From Anaerocolumna sp. AGMB13020 (GTDB lineage: Bacteria > Bacillota > Clostridia > Lachnospirales > Lachnospiraceae), in the NCBI RefSeq assembly GCF_033100115.1, contig NZ_CP136910.1:5472001-5536000 (forward strand): a DNA stretch of 64,000 nucleotides, read 5' to 3'. Positions within the stretch are counted from its first letter, which is position 1. Each line of letters opens with the position of its first letter. Made by a program: the position numbers and the translations under genes. The notes beneath the pieces are model-generated. The model searched no databases. It was not told the origin of the DNA and saw nothing but the letters and a program-made list of their open reading frames with translations. This document shows, piece after piece, positions 41,750 to 51,246 of this stretch.

Positions 41750-43978
41750 ATGGATAACAGAAAAGACCGGATTCATTTGAAATTATATTTAACCATGATT
41801 TTTTGTGTCGTAATTGCAGTTTTGCTGACTTCGACAATTCTTTATGTGAATTTTCAGTCCATTCTTATGAAACACGAATACAAAGCAAGGCTCCAGAACA
41901 TGGAGACAGAGAAAACGAGGATTGCAAAATTATCCAATCTTGCTTTAAGCACGGCATATCAGATAATGAACGACGTATCGGTAATGAAACTATTTGTATA
42001 TGATGATATCTCTTCGATTGATGAGAGTGCAGCTTTTCTTCAACTGCGCTATTACCTCACTTCCGTACCGGATATTGATTCCATCTATGTGTATAATAAA
42101 AACAACAATCGAATTTATAACGTGACAAACGAGTCGGCGCTGATGAAAGCCTGGAATCCGGATTACGATAAAAAAGACGATAAATTCTATGACAGATCAG
42201 CAGTGGAAATACTGAATAACAGTGATAAGTATCTGCCATTTCTCCCGATTCCAAGATTTTATCCTTTGAATGGGGATAGCTTCAAATGCGTATACAGCTA
42301 TGTCATGTATAAAACTTCGGTCAAAAACAAGGATAGAGATGCAGTTCTTTTAAATCTGAATAAAGAATATCTATTCCAGGGATTTGATGACCAATCAGAT
42401 AACATAAAACTGGTAATAGATCAAAACCATAAGGTAGTATATTCAAATTCCGAACAATTTATGGTGACAGAGGAATTGCAGAATAGCTTTGATTCGGGGG
42501 GAGTTATGAAGGAAAGGAACTCTGGTTATTATATAACAGATATTGGCGGGGTAAGATCCGTGGTGATGTTTACCAGTACAGATAAACATAATTGGCGATA
42601 TATCAGTATCATATCATATGGAATGTTATTGGCTCAGGTTAACAGAATGCAGGCAATCAGTATATTAATAACAGTAATGATTGCGGCAATGGGTATGCTT
42701 ACTGCACATATCTTTTCCAGACGGCTGAGCATCCCGATAAAGAGTATGTCCATAGATGTGAAAACATTGCGGCGGGAGAACCTAAGGCTTCATAAGGCTG
42801 CAAAAAGCAGAAAAATAGCAGAACTCTTGGAAAACGGGGGCTGGGACAGTAGAGGCAATAAGATAACCGGACAGGAATTCCTATCCCTCCTGGAGATGGA
42901 ATGCTCAGCAGCAAAAGAAATAGTAATTTTATATATGTGTCCGGATAATTATCAGATGCATCTGGAAACCCAGGGAGTGGAAGGGATAAAGACCTATTTG
43001 TTTGCAGCCTCCAATATATTAAGTGAGCTGTTGGGAGAAAGTACAAAAGTATTTCACCTGGATATCTGGAATGATAAAAACTTGTTATTCTTACAATGGG
43101 AGGACAAGCTGACCGCAGAAAACTTAAAGGAATATATCCGAAAGATGCAAGCCTGTGTCAGAAATTATTATGATATCAGCATCTCTGTTTTAGTCAGCAG
43201 ACCGGAAGCAGATTCAGAGAGCTTGTATGAGCTTTTTGAACAGGTAGAGGAGACTTTGACCAGAAGTATATTTTTCGGTCCTGAATATGTTGTATTTGCG
43301 GCAGATATGGAAGTGAAAAGTGATGCTCATTATGAGTATCCGGAACAGAAAGAAAAACAGCTGTTGGAAAATCTTATGTCTGGCAAAGCAGCAGAAGCGA
43401 AGAAAAATTATGAAGAGATAATAGAAGACACCTATCAATATCCAATCATTATCTACAATATGGTAATCAGTCGGTTGGTATTTGCCATAGACAAAGTCAT
43501 TTCCAACCTTAAGAAAAATGGAAACGCTTCTTCCTTCTCAGGATATTTTGTGTTATCCAATCTAATACAGGAAACAGATACCATAACAGTACGGAATAAG
43601 AAATTCTCTGATTTATTCGACCGCATACAAAGTGAGCTGGAGAAAAGAAAAAGTGATAAACAGGAGCTTCTGGTGATAAAAATAAAGGAGAGGCTTGAGC
43701 AGGAATATATGGAAGCCTCTTTTTCTCTTGATTATTTGGCAGATTCCATTGGAATATCCACAGCTTATATGTGCAGACTTTATAAACTGTATACAGGGAC
43801 GACCATTACAGACAGACTTGGTTTCCTTCGCATGAAAAAGGCCAGAGAGCTGTTGCTTGAAACACAGCTTTCCGTAAATGAGGTCGCCGGGCGGGTCGGA
43901 TACTCAAATTCTACCTATTTTTATCGGGTATTTAAAAAAGAAAATGGTGTGACACCAAAGGAATATAGAAAAAATTAG
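41750..43978 (+). CDS. Membrane-bound AraC-family regulator, copy 1
   Basis: 742 residues. TM1 (about 12-34), an extracytoplasmic sensor domain of Cache-like character (about 35-298, with PDIDSIYVYNKNNNRIYNV), TM2 (about 300-322), a HAMP-like stretch RRLSIPIKSM, a long helical cytoplasmic region, and a C-terminal AraC domain ending EVAGRVGYSNSTYFYRVFKK. Such one-component sensor regulators occur in Paenibacillus and Clostridia next to LplB/YtcP importers and sense external sugars. It is clearly paralogous to the next gene (shared LLTSTILYVNFQSILMKHEY-like membrane region). Starts 77 bp after the PocR-AraC gene and ends in a strong terminator. Confidence 0.9.
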   Translation: MDNRKDRIHLKLYLTMIFCVVIAVLLTSTILYVNFQSILMKHEYKARLQNMETEKTRIAKLSNLALSTAYQIMNDVSVMKLFVYDDISSIDESAAFLQLRYYLTSVPDIDSIYVYNKNNNRIYNVTNESALMKAWNPDYDKKDDKFYDRSAVEILNNSDKYLPFLPIPRFYPLNGDSFKCVYSYVMYKTSVKNKDRDAVLLNLNKEYLFQGFDDQSDNIKLVIDQNHKVVYSNSEQFMVTEELQNSFDSGGVMKERNSGYYITDIGGVRSVVMFTSTDKHNWRYISIISYGMLLAQVNRMQAISILITVMIAAMGMLTAHIFSRRLSIPIKSMSIDVKTLRRENLRLHKAAKSRKIAELLENGGWDSRGNKITGQEFLSLLEMECSAAKEIVILYMCPDNYQMHLETQGVEGIKTYLFAASNILSELLGESTKVFHLDIWNDKNLLFLQWEDKLTAENLKEYIRKMQACVRNYYDISISVLVSRPEADSESLYELFEQVEETLTRSIFFGPEYVVFAADMEVKSDAHYEYPEQKEKQLLENLMSGKAAEAKKNYEEIIEDTYQYPIIIYNMVISRLVFAIDKVISNLKKNGNASSFSGYFVLSNLIQETDTITVRNKKFSDLFDRIQSELEKRKSDKQELLVIKIKERLEQEYMEASFSLDYLADSIGISTAYMCRLYKLYTGTTITDRLGFLRMKKARELLLETQLSVNEVAGRVGYSNSTYFYRVFKKENGVTPKEYRKN

Positions 43979-43985
43979 TAGTTTT

Positions 43986-44019
43986 AGAGGTTGCTGCCTT
44001 AGGTCAGCAGCCTCTTTTT
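43986..44019 (+). terminator. Rho-independent terminator
   Basis: AGAGGTTGCTG / CAGCAGCCTCT with a CCTTAGGT loop, then TTTTTAT. It ends the transcript of the first membrane regulator. Confidence 0.85.
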
Positions 44020-44265
44020 ATGTAACGGAACTTGTGCAATTTGTCTTTGTTCGGCTTTTATGGGAGGGGACTTACAACGGTATTGCAATGACAAAGCAAA
44101 GAATTTTTTACCAGTATCCGCCTTCTGCTCATAAGGATACCAACAAATTTGCTAAAAATCGCAAAATAATATAGTTATATCAAAATTGTTCATATGCAAA
44201 AGCGATAAAAAGAGATGAAAAACAAGATTTGAAAGTATACAGGATTTTGAAATTAGACTATTATG

Positions 44266-44438
44266 AGGCTAGTTCTACCTTGCGTAAATTTCACTTAACG
44301 CTGCACCAATATTTACACTAAAATTTCCTGTAGGCCATAGGCGTTCGGATCGCTTCTCCTTCTTTCTTCGCTTTGCCTCAGTGTAAATATCAGGTAATGA
44401 CAGGAAGCGGTATTTACGAAAGGCAGTACCAGCTTGAT
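44266..44438. repeat. Imperfect inverted repeat between the two membrane regulators
   Basis: ATATTTACACT (44309-44319) pairs with AGTGTAAATAT (44380-44390), 11 bp; outer blocks CGTAAAT (44283-44289) / ATTTACG (44412-44418) and GGCTAGTTCTACC / GGTACCAGCTT-like sequences extend it. The 60-nt loop contains the palindromic-looking GGCGTTCGGATCGCTT. It resembles in size the element at 16739, though the sequence differs. No protein is encoded. Confidence 0.6.
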
Positions 44439-44466
44439 AGGCCTGGAGGGGGTGTGAGAGAGAAGA

Positions 44467-46689
44467 ATGCAGGAAAGTAAAGTTTATTTGAAAGTATCGG
44501 TTTCCGTTATTGTAAGTGTTGTAATTGCTATTTTTATAACATCATCGATTCTCTATGTGAATTTCCAGTCCATATTAATGAAGCATGAATATGAGATCAA
44601 TCTTGAAAAAATGGAGAGTGAGGAAGAACAGAGATTACAGCTTGCGAATATCGCTTTGAATACCTTGTATCAGATATACAACGATATTTCTGTTACGAAG
44701 CTGCTAACCTATGAAGCGGTCAGTTCCATCGATGAGAGTGCTGCTTTTTTGCAGCTGAGGCATTTTCTTGTGACAATACCAAATGTAGATTCTATCTATG
44801 TCTATAATGGAAAGAATGACAGAATCTATAATGTATCGAATGAAAATGAGCTTATCAGACCTTGGAAAGCAGATTATTACACCAATGCGGATTTTTATGA
44901 TATCACTGCGGCTGCCATGATAGAAAACTGTACGGATTATATCCCTTTTATCATGGTACCAAGATATTATCAGGTCAATCAGCAGACCATGAAATGCGTT
45001 TATACGTATATTATGTACGATATCTTTCAGAAAAGTAAGAAGAGAAATGTTATTATGCTGAATCTGGAATCAGAGTATTTATTTCCGGTAAATCAAACGG
45101 ACTATCCAGGAACCGTATCTTTAGTAGTGGATGGCAGCGGTAAAGTAATCTATTCGAATTCGGATAATTTCAGGGTTCTTGATAATGTAGAGGAGCAGCT
45201 GGATTATAATAATGTTCTTTCAAAAAAGAAATCCGGGTATTATCTTACAGAAATAAATAACACCAGATCGGTGGTAATATTTACAGATAAGGATAAATTT
45301 GGATGGAGAAATATCAGTATCATTAATTATAATGATCTGTTATCCCAGGTAAAGAAGCTTCAATCGGTAATCATAATCATAACACTTATGATAGCTGGTG
45401 TTGGGTTGCTTGCTGCGTTTGTCTGGTCCTGGAGGTTAGCAAATCCCATTCGCGTCATGTCAAAAGACATGAATACCCTCCTTCGGGAAAAACGCCAGGC
45501 AGAATCTTTGACAAAAAGCATGAGGCTGAAGGAGCTGCTGGAAAATAACGGTCTGGAAGACGGAGGTCTGCGTAAGAACGGAACAGACCTGTTATCTCTA
45601 TTAGGGTTGTCCATGGCAAAGGAGCAAAGGCTGGTACTTATCTGTATAAAGGTGGATGATTATCAATATTTACTGGAAACCGCTAATTCTCAGCTGATAA
45701 ATGCCTATAAATTTGCAGCTGTAAACATTCTGAACGAGTTAATGCAAAACGGTACCAATACCTATTGCCTTAATATGAGCCTGGATAAAAATCTTCTGTT
45801 TACCGTCTGGGAGGGAGAAGATACGACGGGCAAACTGGAGGAATACCTGCAGCATACCCAAAGACTGGTCCAGGAATACTTTCAGATTACAATCTCTGTT
45901 GCGGTCAGTGAGGTTACGGAAGACCCGGATAAACTTTTTTATCAGTACGAGCAGATTGAAGAAGCATTGTCCAGAAGCATCTTCTGGGATAAGGGCAGTA
46001 TTGTGCACTACAATCATATAAAGATCAAAGATGTCCAGAATTATGAATTTCCGGAAAGTAAAGAAAAACAACTGATGGAATGTCTGACCCATGGTAAAGC
46101 CAAGGAAGCGGAGGAAATTTATCTCTCAATTGTCACGGAGACATATTCTTATCCCATTGTTATTTATAACATGGTCATAAGCCGTTTGATATTTATGATT
46201 ACAAGTGCGGTGAATCTAATTCAGAAGAACAGCTCTATGCATTCGCTTTCCAGTTCTGTTCTCCTGATGAATCTTCTGCAGGAATGTGACACCATAAAAG
46301 AAAGAAATGAGAAATTCAAAGAACTTTTTTGGCAGATTCAAAAGGATATGGAGAACAAAAGAAAGGATAAGCTGAGCCAGACGATTACAGAGATTCATCT
46401 GCTGATTGAGAAAGAGTACAGGAATCCTCTTTTGTCCATTGAAATGCTGGCTGAAGAAATCGGAATGTCTACTGCTTATATGTGCAGAATCTATAAACAG
46501 TATACGGGTAATACCATTAACGATACTCTTCTGGAGAAACGAATGGAACATGCCAGAATTTTGCTTGCGGAAAGTACCTTTTCGGTTGGTGAGATTGCAG
46601 AAAAAGTGGGATTTAACGGCTCTACTTACTTTTACCGGGTATTTAAAAAGTTAAACGGAGTAACACCAAATGAATTCCGAAGAAAATAA
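44467..46689 (+). CDS. Membrane-bound AraC-family regulator, copy 2
   Basis: 740 residues, same architecture as the gene at 41750: TM1 (about 9-31), sensor (32-296, with PNVDSIYVYNGKNDRIYNV), TM2 (about 300-322, IIIITLMIAGVGLLAAFVWS), cytoplasmic helices, and AraC domain (about 640-740) ending VGEIAEKVGFNGSTYFYRVFKK. The two copies are similar throughout but differ at many positions, so each may sense a different ligand. It lies directly upstream of the ABC permease, which it most likely activates. AGAGAGAAG is its ribosome-binding region. Confidence 0.9.
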   Translation: MQESKVYLKVSVSVIVSVVIAIFITSSILYVNFQSILMKHEYEINLEKMESEEEQRLQLANIALNTLYQIYNDISVTKLLTYEAVSSIDESAAFLQLRHFLVTIPNVDSIYVYNGKNDRIYNVSNENELIRPWKADYYTNADFYDITAAAMIENCTDYIPFIMVPRYYQVNQQTMKCVYTYIMYDIFQKSKKRNVIMLNLESEYLFPVNQTDYPGTVSLVVDGSGKVIYSNSDNFRVLDNVEEQLDYNNVLSKKKSGYYLTEINNTRSVVIFTDKDKFGWRNISIINYNDLLSQVKKLQSVIIIITLMIAGVGLLAAFVWSWRLANPIRVMSKDMNTLLREKRQAESLTKSMRLKELLENNGLEDGGLRKNGTDLLSLLGLSMAKEQRLVLICIKVDDYQYLLETANSQLINAYKFAAVNILNELMQNGTNTYCLNMSLDKNLLFTVWEGEDTTGKLEEYLQHTQRLVQEYFQITISVAVSEVTEDPDKLFYQYEQIEEALSRSIFWDKGSIVHYNHIKIKDVQNYEFPESKEKQLMECLTHGKAKEAEEIYLSIVTETYSYPIVIYNMVISRLIFMITSAVNLIQKNSSMHSLSSSVLLMNLLQECDTIKERNEKFKELFWQIQKDMENKRKDKLSQTITEIHLLIEKEYRNPLLSIEMLAEEIGMSTAYMCRIYKQYTGNTINDTLLEKRMEHARILLAESTFSVGEIAEKVGFNGSTYFYRVFKKLNGVTPNEFRRK

Positions 46690-46792
46690 GGACAGTTCCT
46701 TAAGTTTCGCAGGGAAAGGATAGAAATCAGCTCTGTGGTTTAAGGATAGAGAGTTTATACAGATAAGACAGAGGGATAAGGTTGATCGAAAA

Positions 46793-48379
46793 ATGATTAC
46801 AGAAAGGAAGCCACAATTGTTTCTTTCAACCTGTATTTTTTGTGGCTGTACCACAGATAATCTGTGGTATGCAATGGATATAAAAATGAAAAAAATAATG
46901 AAAGAAAGTGCTGTTTCAAGAGGCGGAAACAGGGAAAGATCATACGACGGAAAGCAGTTTGGAATTTGGAGCACAGCAGCAATATCTCTGGTTACAGTAC
47001 TTTTGCTTGTATTGGTAAGAACCATAGTGATCCGGGATCAGGGGCAGCTTCTTACCGTACAGAAGCTTGATCTGACTGAGAAGGGGATGAGTTCAAGCTA
47101 TAGCACGCTGACAATGCTTTCTTTTGTGCATAAAAGCGGAATTGGTACACAGGGAGCTTTTGCCATGGCTTTATTTGTTGTGACAGTGGCAATGATCTTA
47201 CTAAATGGTATATTCATCTTAAAAGCACAAAGGTACAGCAGCGAAGCGAATAATATTAAAATCTACGAAGCCGGACAGTACGCCATGGCTTTCAATATTC
47301 TTTTATGTTTGGGCGTGATTTCTTTTGCTATCTACTCCAATAAGGCCCTGGGACTTGCAAATGTATTTACACCATCGATTTTGATATACCTGCTTCTGAT
47401 ACTTTCAATCACAGGATTTGTGGTAATTAAACAGTTGGAGGCACCTGAGCGTGCCAGATACAAAGAACCGGGATTTTTAAAGGAAGTAAGAAAGAATTGG
47501 GTTCTGTTCGTCCTGCTTTTGCCGGCAATTGTATATTTTGTGGTAAACAGCTATATTCCAATGGCCGGTGTCTACTTTGCTTTTGAAAAATTTAATTTCC
47601 GGGATGGCTTATGGACCAGTCCCTTTGTCATGTTCAATAACTTTGAATATATCTGGAAAGCAGACCTGCCAAAGCTGGTGAAAAACACGGTTCTTTACAA
47701 TCTGGTATTTATTGTATTGGGACACATATTTAAAATATTTACGGCGATCTTGATCAGCCAGGTTACCAACAAATTGTTTAAGAGACTGAATCAGACCCTT
47801 ATCTTCATGCCTCATTTTGTATCCTATGTTCTCTTGAACGTTATTGTATATAATTTATTGACCTACGAAACCGGAGCAATTAATACCTTTCTGACTTCTA
47901 TTGGATTAGAGCGAATCGACTTCTATAATACTCCCGGTTACTGGCCCTTTATCATTGTATTCTTTGAAATGTGGAAAGGGGTAGGATATGGCTCCGTTGT
48001 CTACCTGGCTGCCATTTTAGGAATCGATCGTACATATTACGAAGCAGCAGAGGTGGATGGAGCGAATGTATTTCAGCAAATCAGATTTATTACATTGCCG
48101 TTAATAAAGACTACCTTTATTATACTGGTGTTATTCTCCCTTGGAAATATCATGCGCGGCCATTTCGACTTATTCTATCAGACAGTAGGAAATAATGGGC
48201 TCTTATACAATTACACAGACATATTTGACACCTATGTGTATCGTTTAACAATGAGTAATCCTTTAAACAACGGTTTGGGAACGGCAGCAGGTCTTTTCCA
48301 GTCTCTCTTTGGTTTTATCACCATTGTTGTTACCAATTTTATCGTTAAGCGTAAAAATGAAGATTATGCCTTGTTCTAA
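46793..48379 (+). CDS. LplB-type ABC sugar permease with extra N-terminal membrane domain
   Basis: 528 residues as read from ATG 46793. The last ~310 residues (from FLKEVRKNWVLFVLLLPAIV, about 218) are a standard LplB/MalF-like permease, with the EAA loop YYEAAEVDGANVFQQIRFITLPLI (about 423-446). The first ~215 residues are additional, with predicted membrane segments near 63-82, 122-142, 162-182 and 190-210. The start is uncertain: 46793 has a poor Shine-Dalgarno and the first 27 codons overlap a 21-bp palindrome; ATGs at 46874, 46886 or 46898 are alternatives. First gene of the permease-permease-lipoprotein set. No ATPase is encoded nearby; a shared ATPase (MsmK-type) elsewhere is likely. 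Confidence 0.85.
   Translation: MITERKPQLFLSTCIFCGCTTDNLWYAMDIKMKKIMKESAVSRGGNRERSYDGKQFGIWSTAAISLVTVLLLVLVRTIVIRDQGQLLTVQKLDLTEKGMSSSYSTLTMLSFVHKSGIGTQGAFAMALFVVTVAMILLNGIFILKAQRYSSEANNIKIYEAGQYAMAFNILLCLGVISFAIYSNKALGLANVFTPSILIYLLLILSITGFVVIKQLEAPERARYKEPGFLKEVRKNWVLFVLLLPAIVYFVVNSYIPMAGVYFAFEKFNFRDGLWTSPFVMFNNFEYIWKADLPKLVKNTVLYNLVFIVLGHIFKIFTAILISQVTNKLFKRLNQTLIFMPHFVSYVLLNVIVYNLLTYETGAINTFLTSIGLERIDFYNTPGYWPFIIVFFEMWKGVGYGSVVYLAAILGIDRTYYEAAEVDGANVFQQIRFITLPLIKTTFIILVLFSLGNIMRGHFDLFYQTVGNNGLLYNYTDIFDTYVYRLTMSNPLNNGLGTAAGLFQSLFGFITIVVTNFIVKRKNEDYALF
46849..46869. promoter_or_regulatory. 21-bp palindrome at the 5' end of the permease gene
   Basis: TACCACAGAT (46849-46858), one central base, ATCTGTGGTA (46860-46869), perfect. 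A second inverted pair AGCCACAA / TTGTGGCT lies at 46809-46816 and 46840-46847. Either a regulator binding site or an RNA hairpin placed before the true start codon. Confidence 0.5.
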
Positions 48380-48415
48380 GAACCGCTATAAAAACATGGG
48401 ACAGAAAGAACAAGA

Positions 48416-49369
48416 GTGAAAGAGAATGAACAGGAAAGGAAAATCACAGTGGATATAAGATTAAACAGGAGAAAAAAGACAGGAAGGATAAAGAAGTCAG
48501 GATATACCATTGCCTTTGATGTGATTGCTTATATATTTCTGACATTACTGGCAGTCGTATGCGTACTGCCGTTTATATTGATTGTGTCGGGGTCACTTAC
48601 GGCGAACAGCACTATAATTCATGAGGGCTACAGCCTGCTGCCAAAGAAGTTTTCTTTGGATGCGTATAAACTGATTTTGGAAAATCCGAAAGATATTCTA
48701 AATGCATATAAGGTAACCATATTTGTGACAGTTGTTGGTACAGGGGTAGGCTTATTGATAACAACAGTAACAGCATATGTCTTATCCAGAAAGGAATTCA
48801 AATATAGAAACAGAATTTCCTTTATGATTTATTTTACCACCATCTTTGGAGGGGGTTTAATCCCCTGGTACATAACAATATCCAAAATACTTCATTTACA
48901 CGGTACTTTAACGGCCCTTTGGCTGCCGGGGATCCTTTCCTCCTATAACATTATTCTAATGAGGACCTTTATCAAGAGCTCCGTTCCCGATGAAATGACC
49001 GAGGCGGCTAAAATTGACGGAGCAGGGCATGTAACCATATTTGCCAGGATTGTTATGCCGGTCCTTGGCCCTGCCCTTGCAACCATCGGCCTGTTTCTGG
49101 CCCTTGGTTATTGGAACAATTGGCTGAGCTCCTCGTTATTTATTAACGATACCGCAAAATATATGTTGCAGTTCTATCTGTATAATCTGTTAAACCGGGC
49201 TCAGGCAATCAGAGATCTGGCATTAACTTCCGGTGTAGTACTGGAAATTCCCACAGAGTCAACGAAATTGGCCATGACCGTAATCGTGACCGGACCGATT
49301 ATTCTGCTGTATCCGTTCCTGCAGAAATATTTTGTATCCGGGATTACCGTTGGTGCAGTTAAGGGTTGA
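48416..49369 (+). CDS. YtcP-type carbohydrate ABC permease
   Basis: 317 residues from GTG 48416. Six membrane segments are expected: ITVDIRLNRR... is cytoplasmic, then IAYIFLTLLAVVCVLPFILI (about 37-56) and so on. The EAA loop is EMTEAAKIDGAGHVTIFARIVMPVLG (about 196-221). Second permease of a CUT1-type importer for oligosaccharides, with the LplB-type partner upstream and the binding protein downstream. A GTG at 48449 has a better Shine-Dalgarno (AAAGGAAAA) and is a possible true start, losing 11 residues. Confidence 0.92.
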   Translation: MKENEQERKITVDIRLNRRKKTGRIKKSGYTIAFDVIAYIFLTLLAVVCVLPFILIVSGSLTANSTIIHEGYSLLPKKFSLDAYKLILENPKDILNAYKVTIFVTVVGTGVGLLITTVTAYVLSRKEFKYRNRISFMIYFTTIFGGGLIPWYITISKILHLHGTLTALWLPGILSSYNIILMRTFIKSSVPDEMTEAAKIDGAGHVTIFARIVMPVLGPALATIGLFLALGYWNNWLSSSLFINDTAKYMLQFYLYNLLNRAQAIRDLALTSGVVLEIPTESTKLAMTVIVTGPIILLYPFLQKYFVSGITVGAVKG

Positions 49370-49422
49370 TATTATGCACAGAAAGTGCTTAATATAAAAT
49401 ATAATATATTGGAGGAAAAGCA

Positions 49423-51051
49423 ATGAAAAAAGTCATTAGTATTGTATTAATCTTTTGCATGATTCTGTCCTTTACCGGCTGCAAGGGAAATAATACGGCA
49501 AACGTAGCAGAGAAGGAAACTGCTGCAGGGGAAAACAACAGTCAGGTAAAGCAAGAAGAAAACAACACAGAGCCGGACAAAGAAACATCCAAGGATCCTA
49601 AAGTAAGGTATGACCTCTCACAGCCGGCTAATCTGGTGTTTTATCTGGTAGGTGATCCAGGGAAGGATTATCAGACCGTAGTAGACGAATTGAATAAATA
49701 TTTATCCGAGAAAATAAATACTACCATTGAATTTCGTTTCACAACCTGGACGGACTGGTCCCAGAAGTATAATCTGGTACTTTCCTCCGGTGAACAATGC
49801 GATTTAATGTATGCTGCCGATTGGACCAGCTATAGTACTCTGGCAAAAACCGGTGCTTTTTATGAACTTGATGAACTGCTGCCGGAATATGCGCCAAATA
49901 TCACCAGTCTTATAGATCCGAGTATCCTTGATATGTGTAAAGTAGATGGTGCTCTTTACAGTGTACCGGCAGATCAGAAGACCTATGCAGCCACCGGTAT
50001 CAGATACCGTGAGGATTTAAGAAAAAAATATGACCTGCCTGTTCCGGATACGCTGGAGAATTTTGAAGCCTACATCAGTGGAATACAGCAGAATGAGCCA
50101 GAGCAGGGACTTCTATCCCCAATAACGGTAGCGAACAATTATAATGATGCTTTCTATATGAATTCCATCTTCGATCTAAAGTATAGTAAAGCCATTGCCA
50201 ATTACGGTTTGAGGGCAGAAAATGATTCACCTACAGAAGTAATTGACTACTGGAGATCACCGGACTTTACAGAAGATATGAAATTACTGAAAAAATGGGC
50301 GGATATGGGCTTTTGGTCAAAGAGTTCCCTGTCTAAAACAGAGGAGGACAGCTTTGATGAAGGACTGATTGTAGCTTCTGTAGGTGGCATGAATCAGGAT
50401 AAATGGATAGGCTCCTATAATGCTGCCAAGGAAAATCATCCGGATTGGGAAGTGGGTTATGTTTCCTACGGATTGGTGAACAACACCATTTCACCCGCAT
50501 CTCCTCTGCAGAATGCAACAGTTGTTCCCCATAACTCAAAAGATCCGGCCAGAGCCTTGATTGCACTTGATTATTTAATGACTGACGAAACGGCAAATGA
50601 TTTGATTCAGTATGGAATACAGGGAAAACACTGGAATCTGGTGGAAGGAGAGTATTATGAGGAAATCAAGGATTCTGGTTTTAGCTATGAAAATATGAAT
50701 ACCTGGAATCTGAGAAACCATCTGTTTAAAAAAGAGATGAAACCTACAGAGGATACGGCTTACAAAGATATGATAACCTCATACGATGAAGCGGCAGCAA
50801 AAACAAAATGGCAGGGAAAGAGCCTCAGGGTAGGTTTTATTGAAGATTACTCCTCCTATGAAATTGAAAGAGCCAATTTAAATTCTGTTATCGCCCAATA
50901 CCTGACACCGATCCAGGCAGGTCTGGTGGAAGATGTGGAGGCATCCATCAGTGAGTTCTTAAAACAGGCAGACGCAGCCGGACTAAAGAAAATACAGGAT
51001 AGTTATAAAGAACAATGGCTTGCTCATTGTGAAGAGTTCGGTTACAAATAA
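49423..51051 (+). CDS. Lipoprotein extracellular solute-binding protein (YtcQ/LplA-type)
   Basis: 542 residues. Lipoprotein signal peptide MKKVISIVLIFCMILSFTGC with lipobox cysteine C20, followed by an acidic, asparagine-rich linker (21-60) and a CUT1-type binding protein with an LVFYLVGDPGKDYQTVVDELN start and LMYAADWTSYSTLAKTGAFYEL. The DUF3502-like C-terminal region extends past about residue 400. It is anchored on the outside of the membrane and delivers an oligosaccharide or glycan fragment to the two permeases upstream. TTGGAGGAAAAG ribosome-binding site. Specificity cannot be inferred. Confidence 0.93.
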   Translation: MKKVISIVLIFCMILSFTGCKGNNTANVAEKETAAGENNSQVKQEENNTEPDKETSKDPKVRYDLSQPANLVFYLVGDPGKDYQTVVDELNKYLSEKINTTIEFRFTTWTDWSQKYNLVLSSGEQCDLMYAADWTSYSTLAKTGAFYELDELLPEYAPNITSLIDPSILDMCKVDGALYSVPADQKTYAATGIRYREDLRKKYDLPVPDTLENFEAYISGIQQNEPEQGLLSPITVANNYNDAFYMNSIFDLKYSKAIANYGLRAENDSPTEVIDYWRSPDFTEDMKLLKKWADMGFWSKSSLSKTEEDSFDEGLIVASVGGMNQDKWIGSYNAAKENHPDWEVGYVSYGLVNNTISPASPLQNATVVPHNSKDPARALIALDYLMTDETANDLIQYGIQGKHWNLVEGEYYEEIKDSGFSYENMNTWNLRNHLFKKEMKPTEDTAYKDMITSYDEAAAKTKWQGKSLRVGFIEDYSSYEIERANLNSVIAQYLTPIQAGLVEDVEASISEFLKQADAAGLKKIQDSYKEQWLAHCEEFGYK

Positions 51052-51246
51052 GTAAAATAAGACTCCTGCTTTTCTTAATCCCAATGGAAGGAAGATAGTG
51101 TTAGTCTTAAACAAAACTGATGAGGCTGCGATTTCAGACTCTATGATAAGGATCAGCTTTGTAAGCTTAACATTTCTTCCTTGCTATCATGACGATAGTT
51201 TATGAAAAGTATTAAAAAGACAGATTAGAAGACGGAGGCAGGCGCT

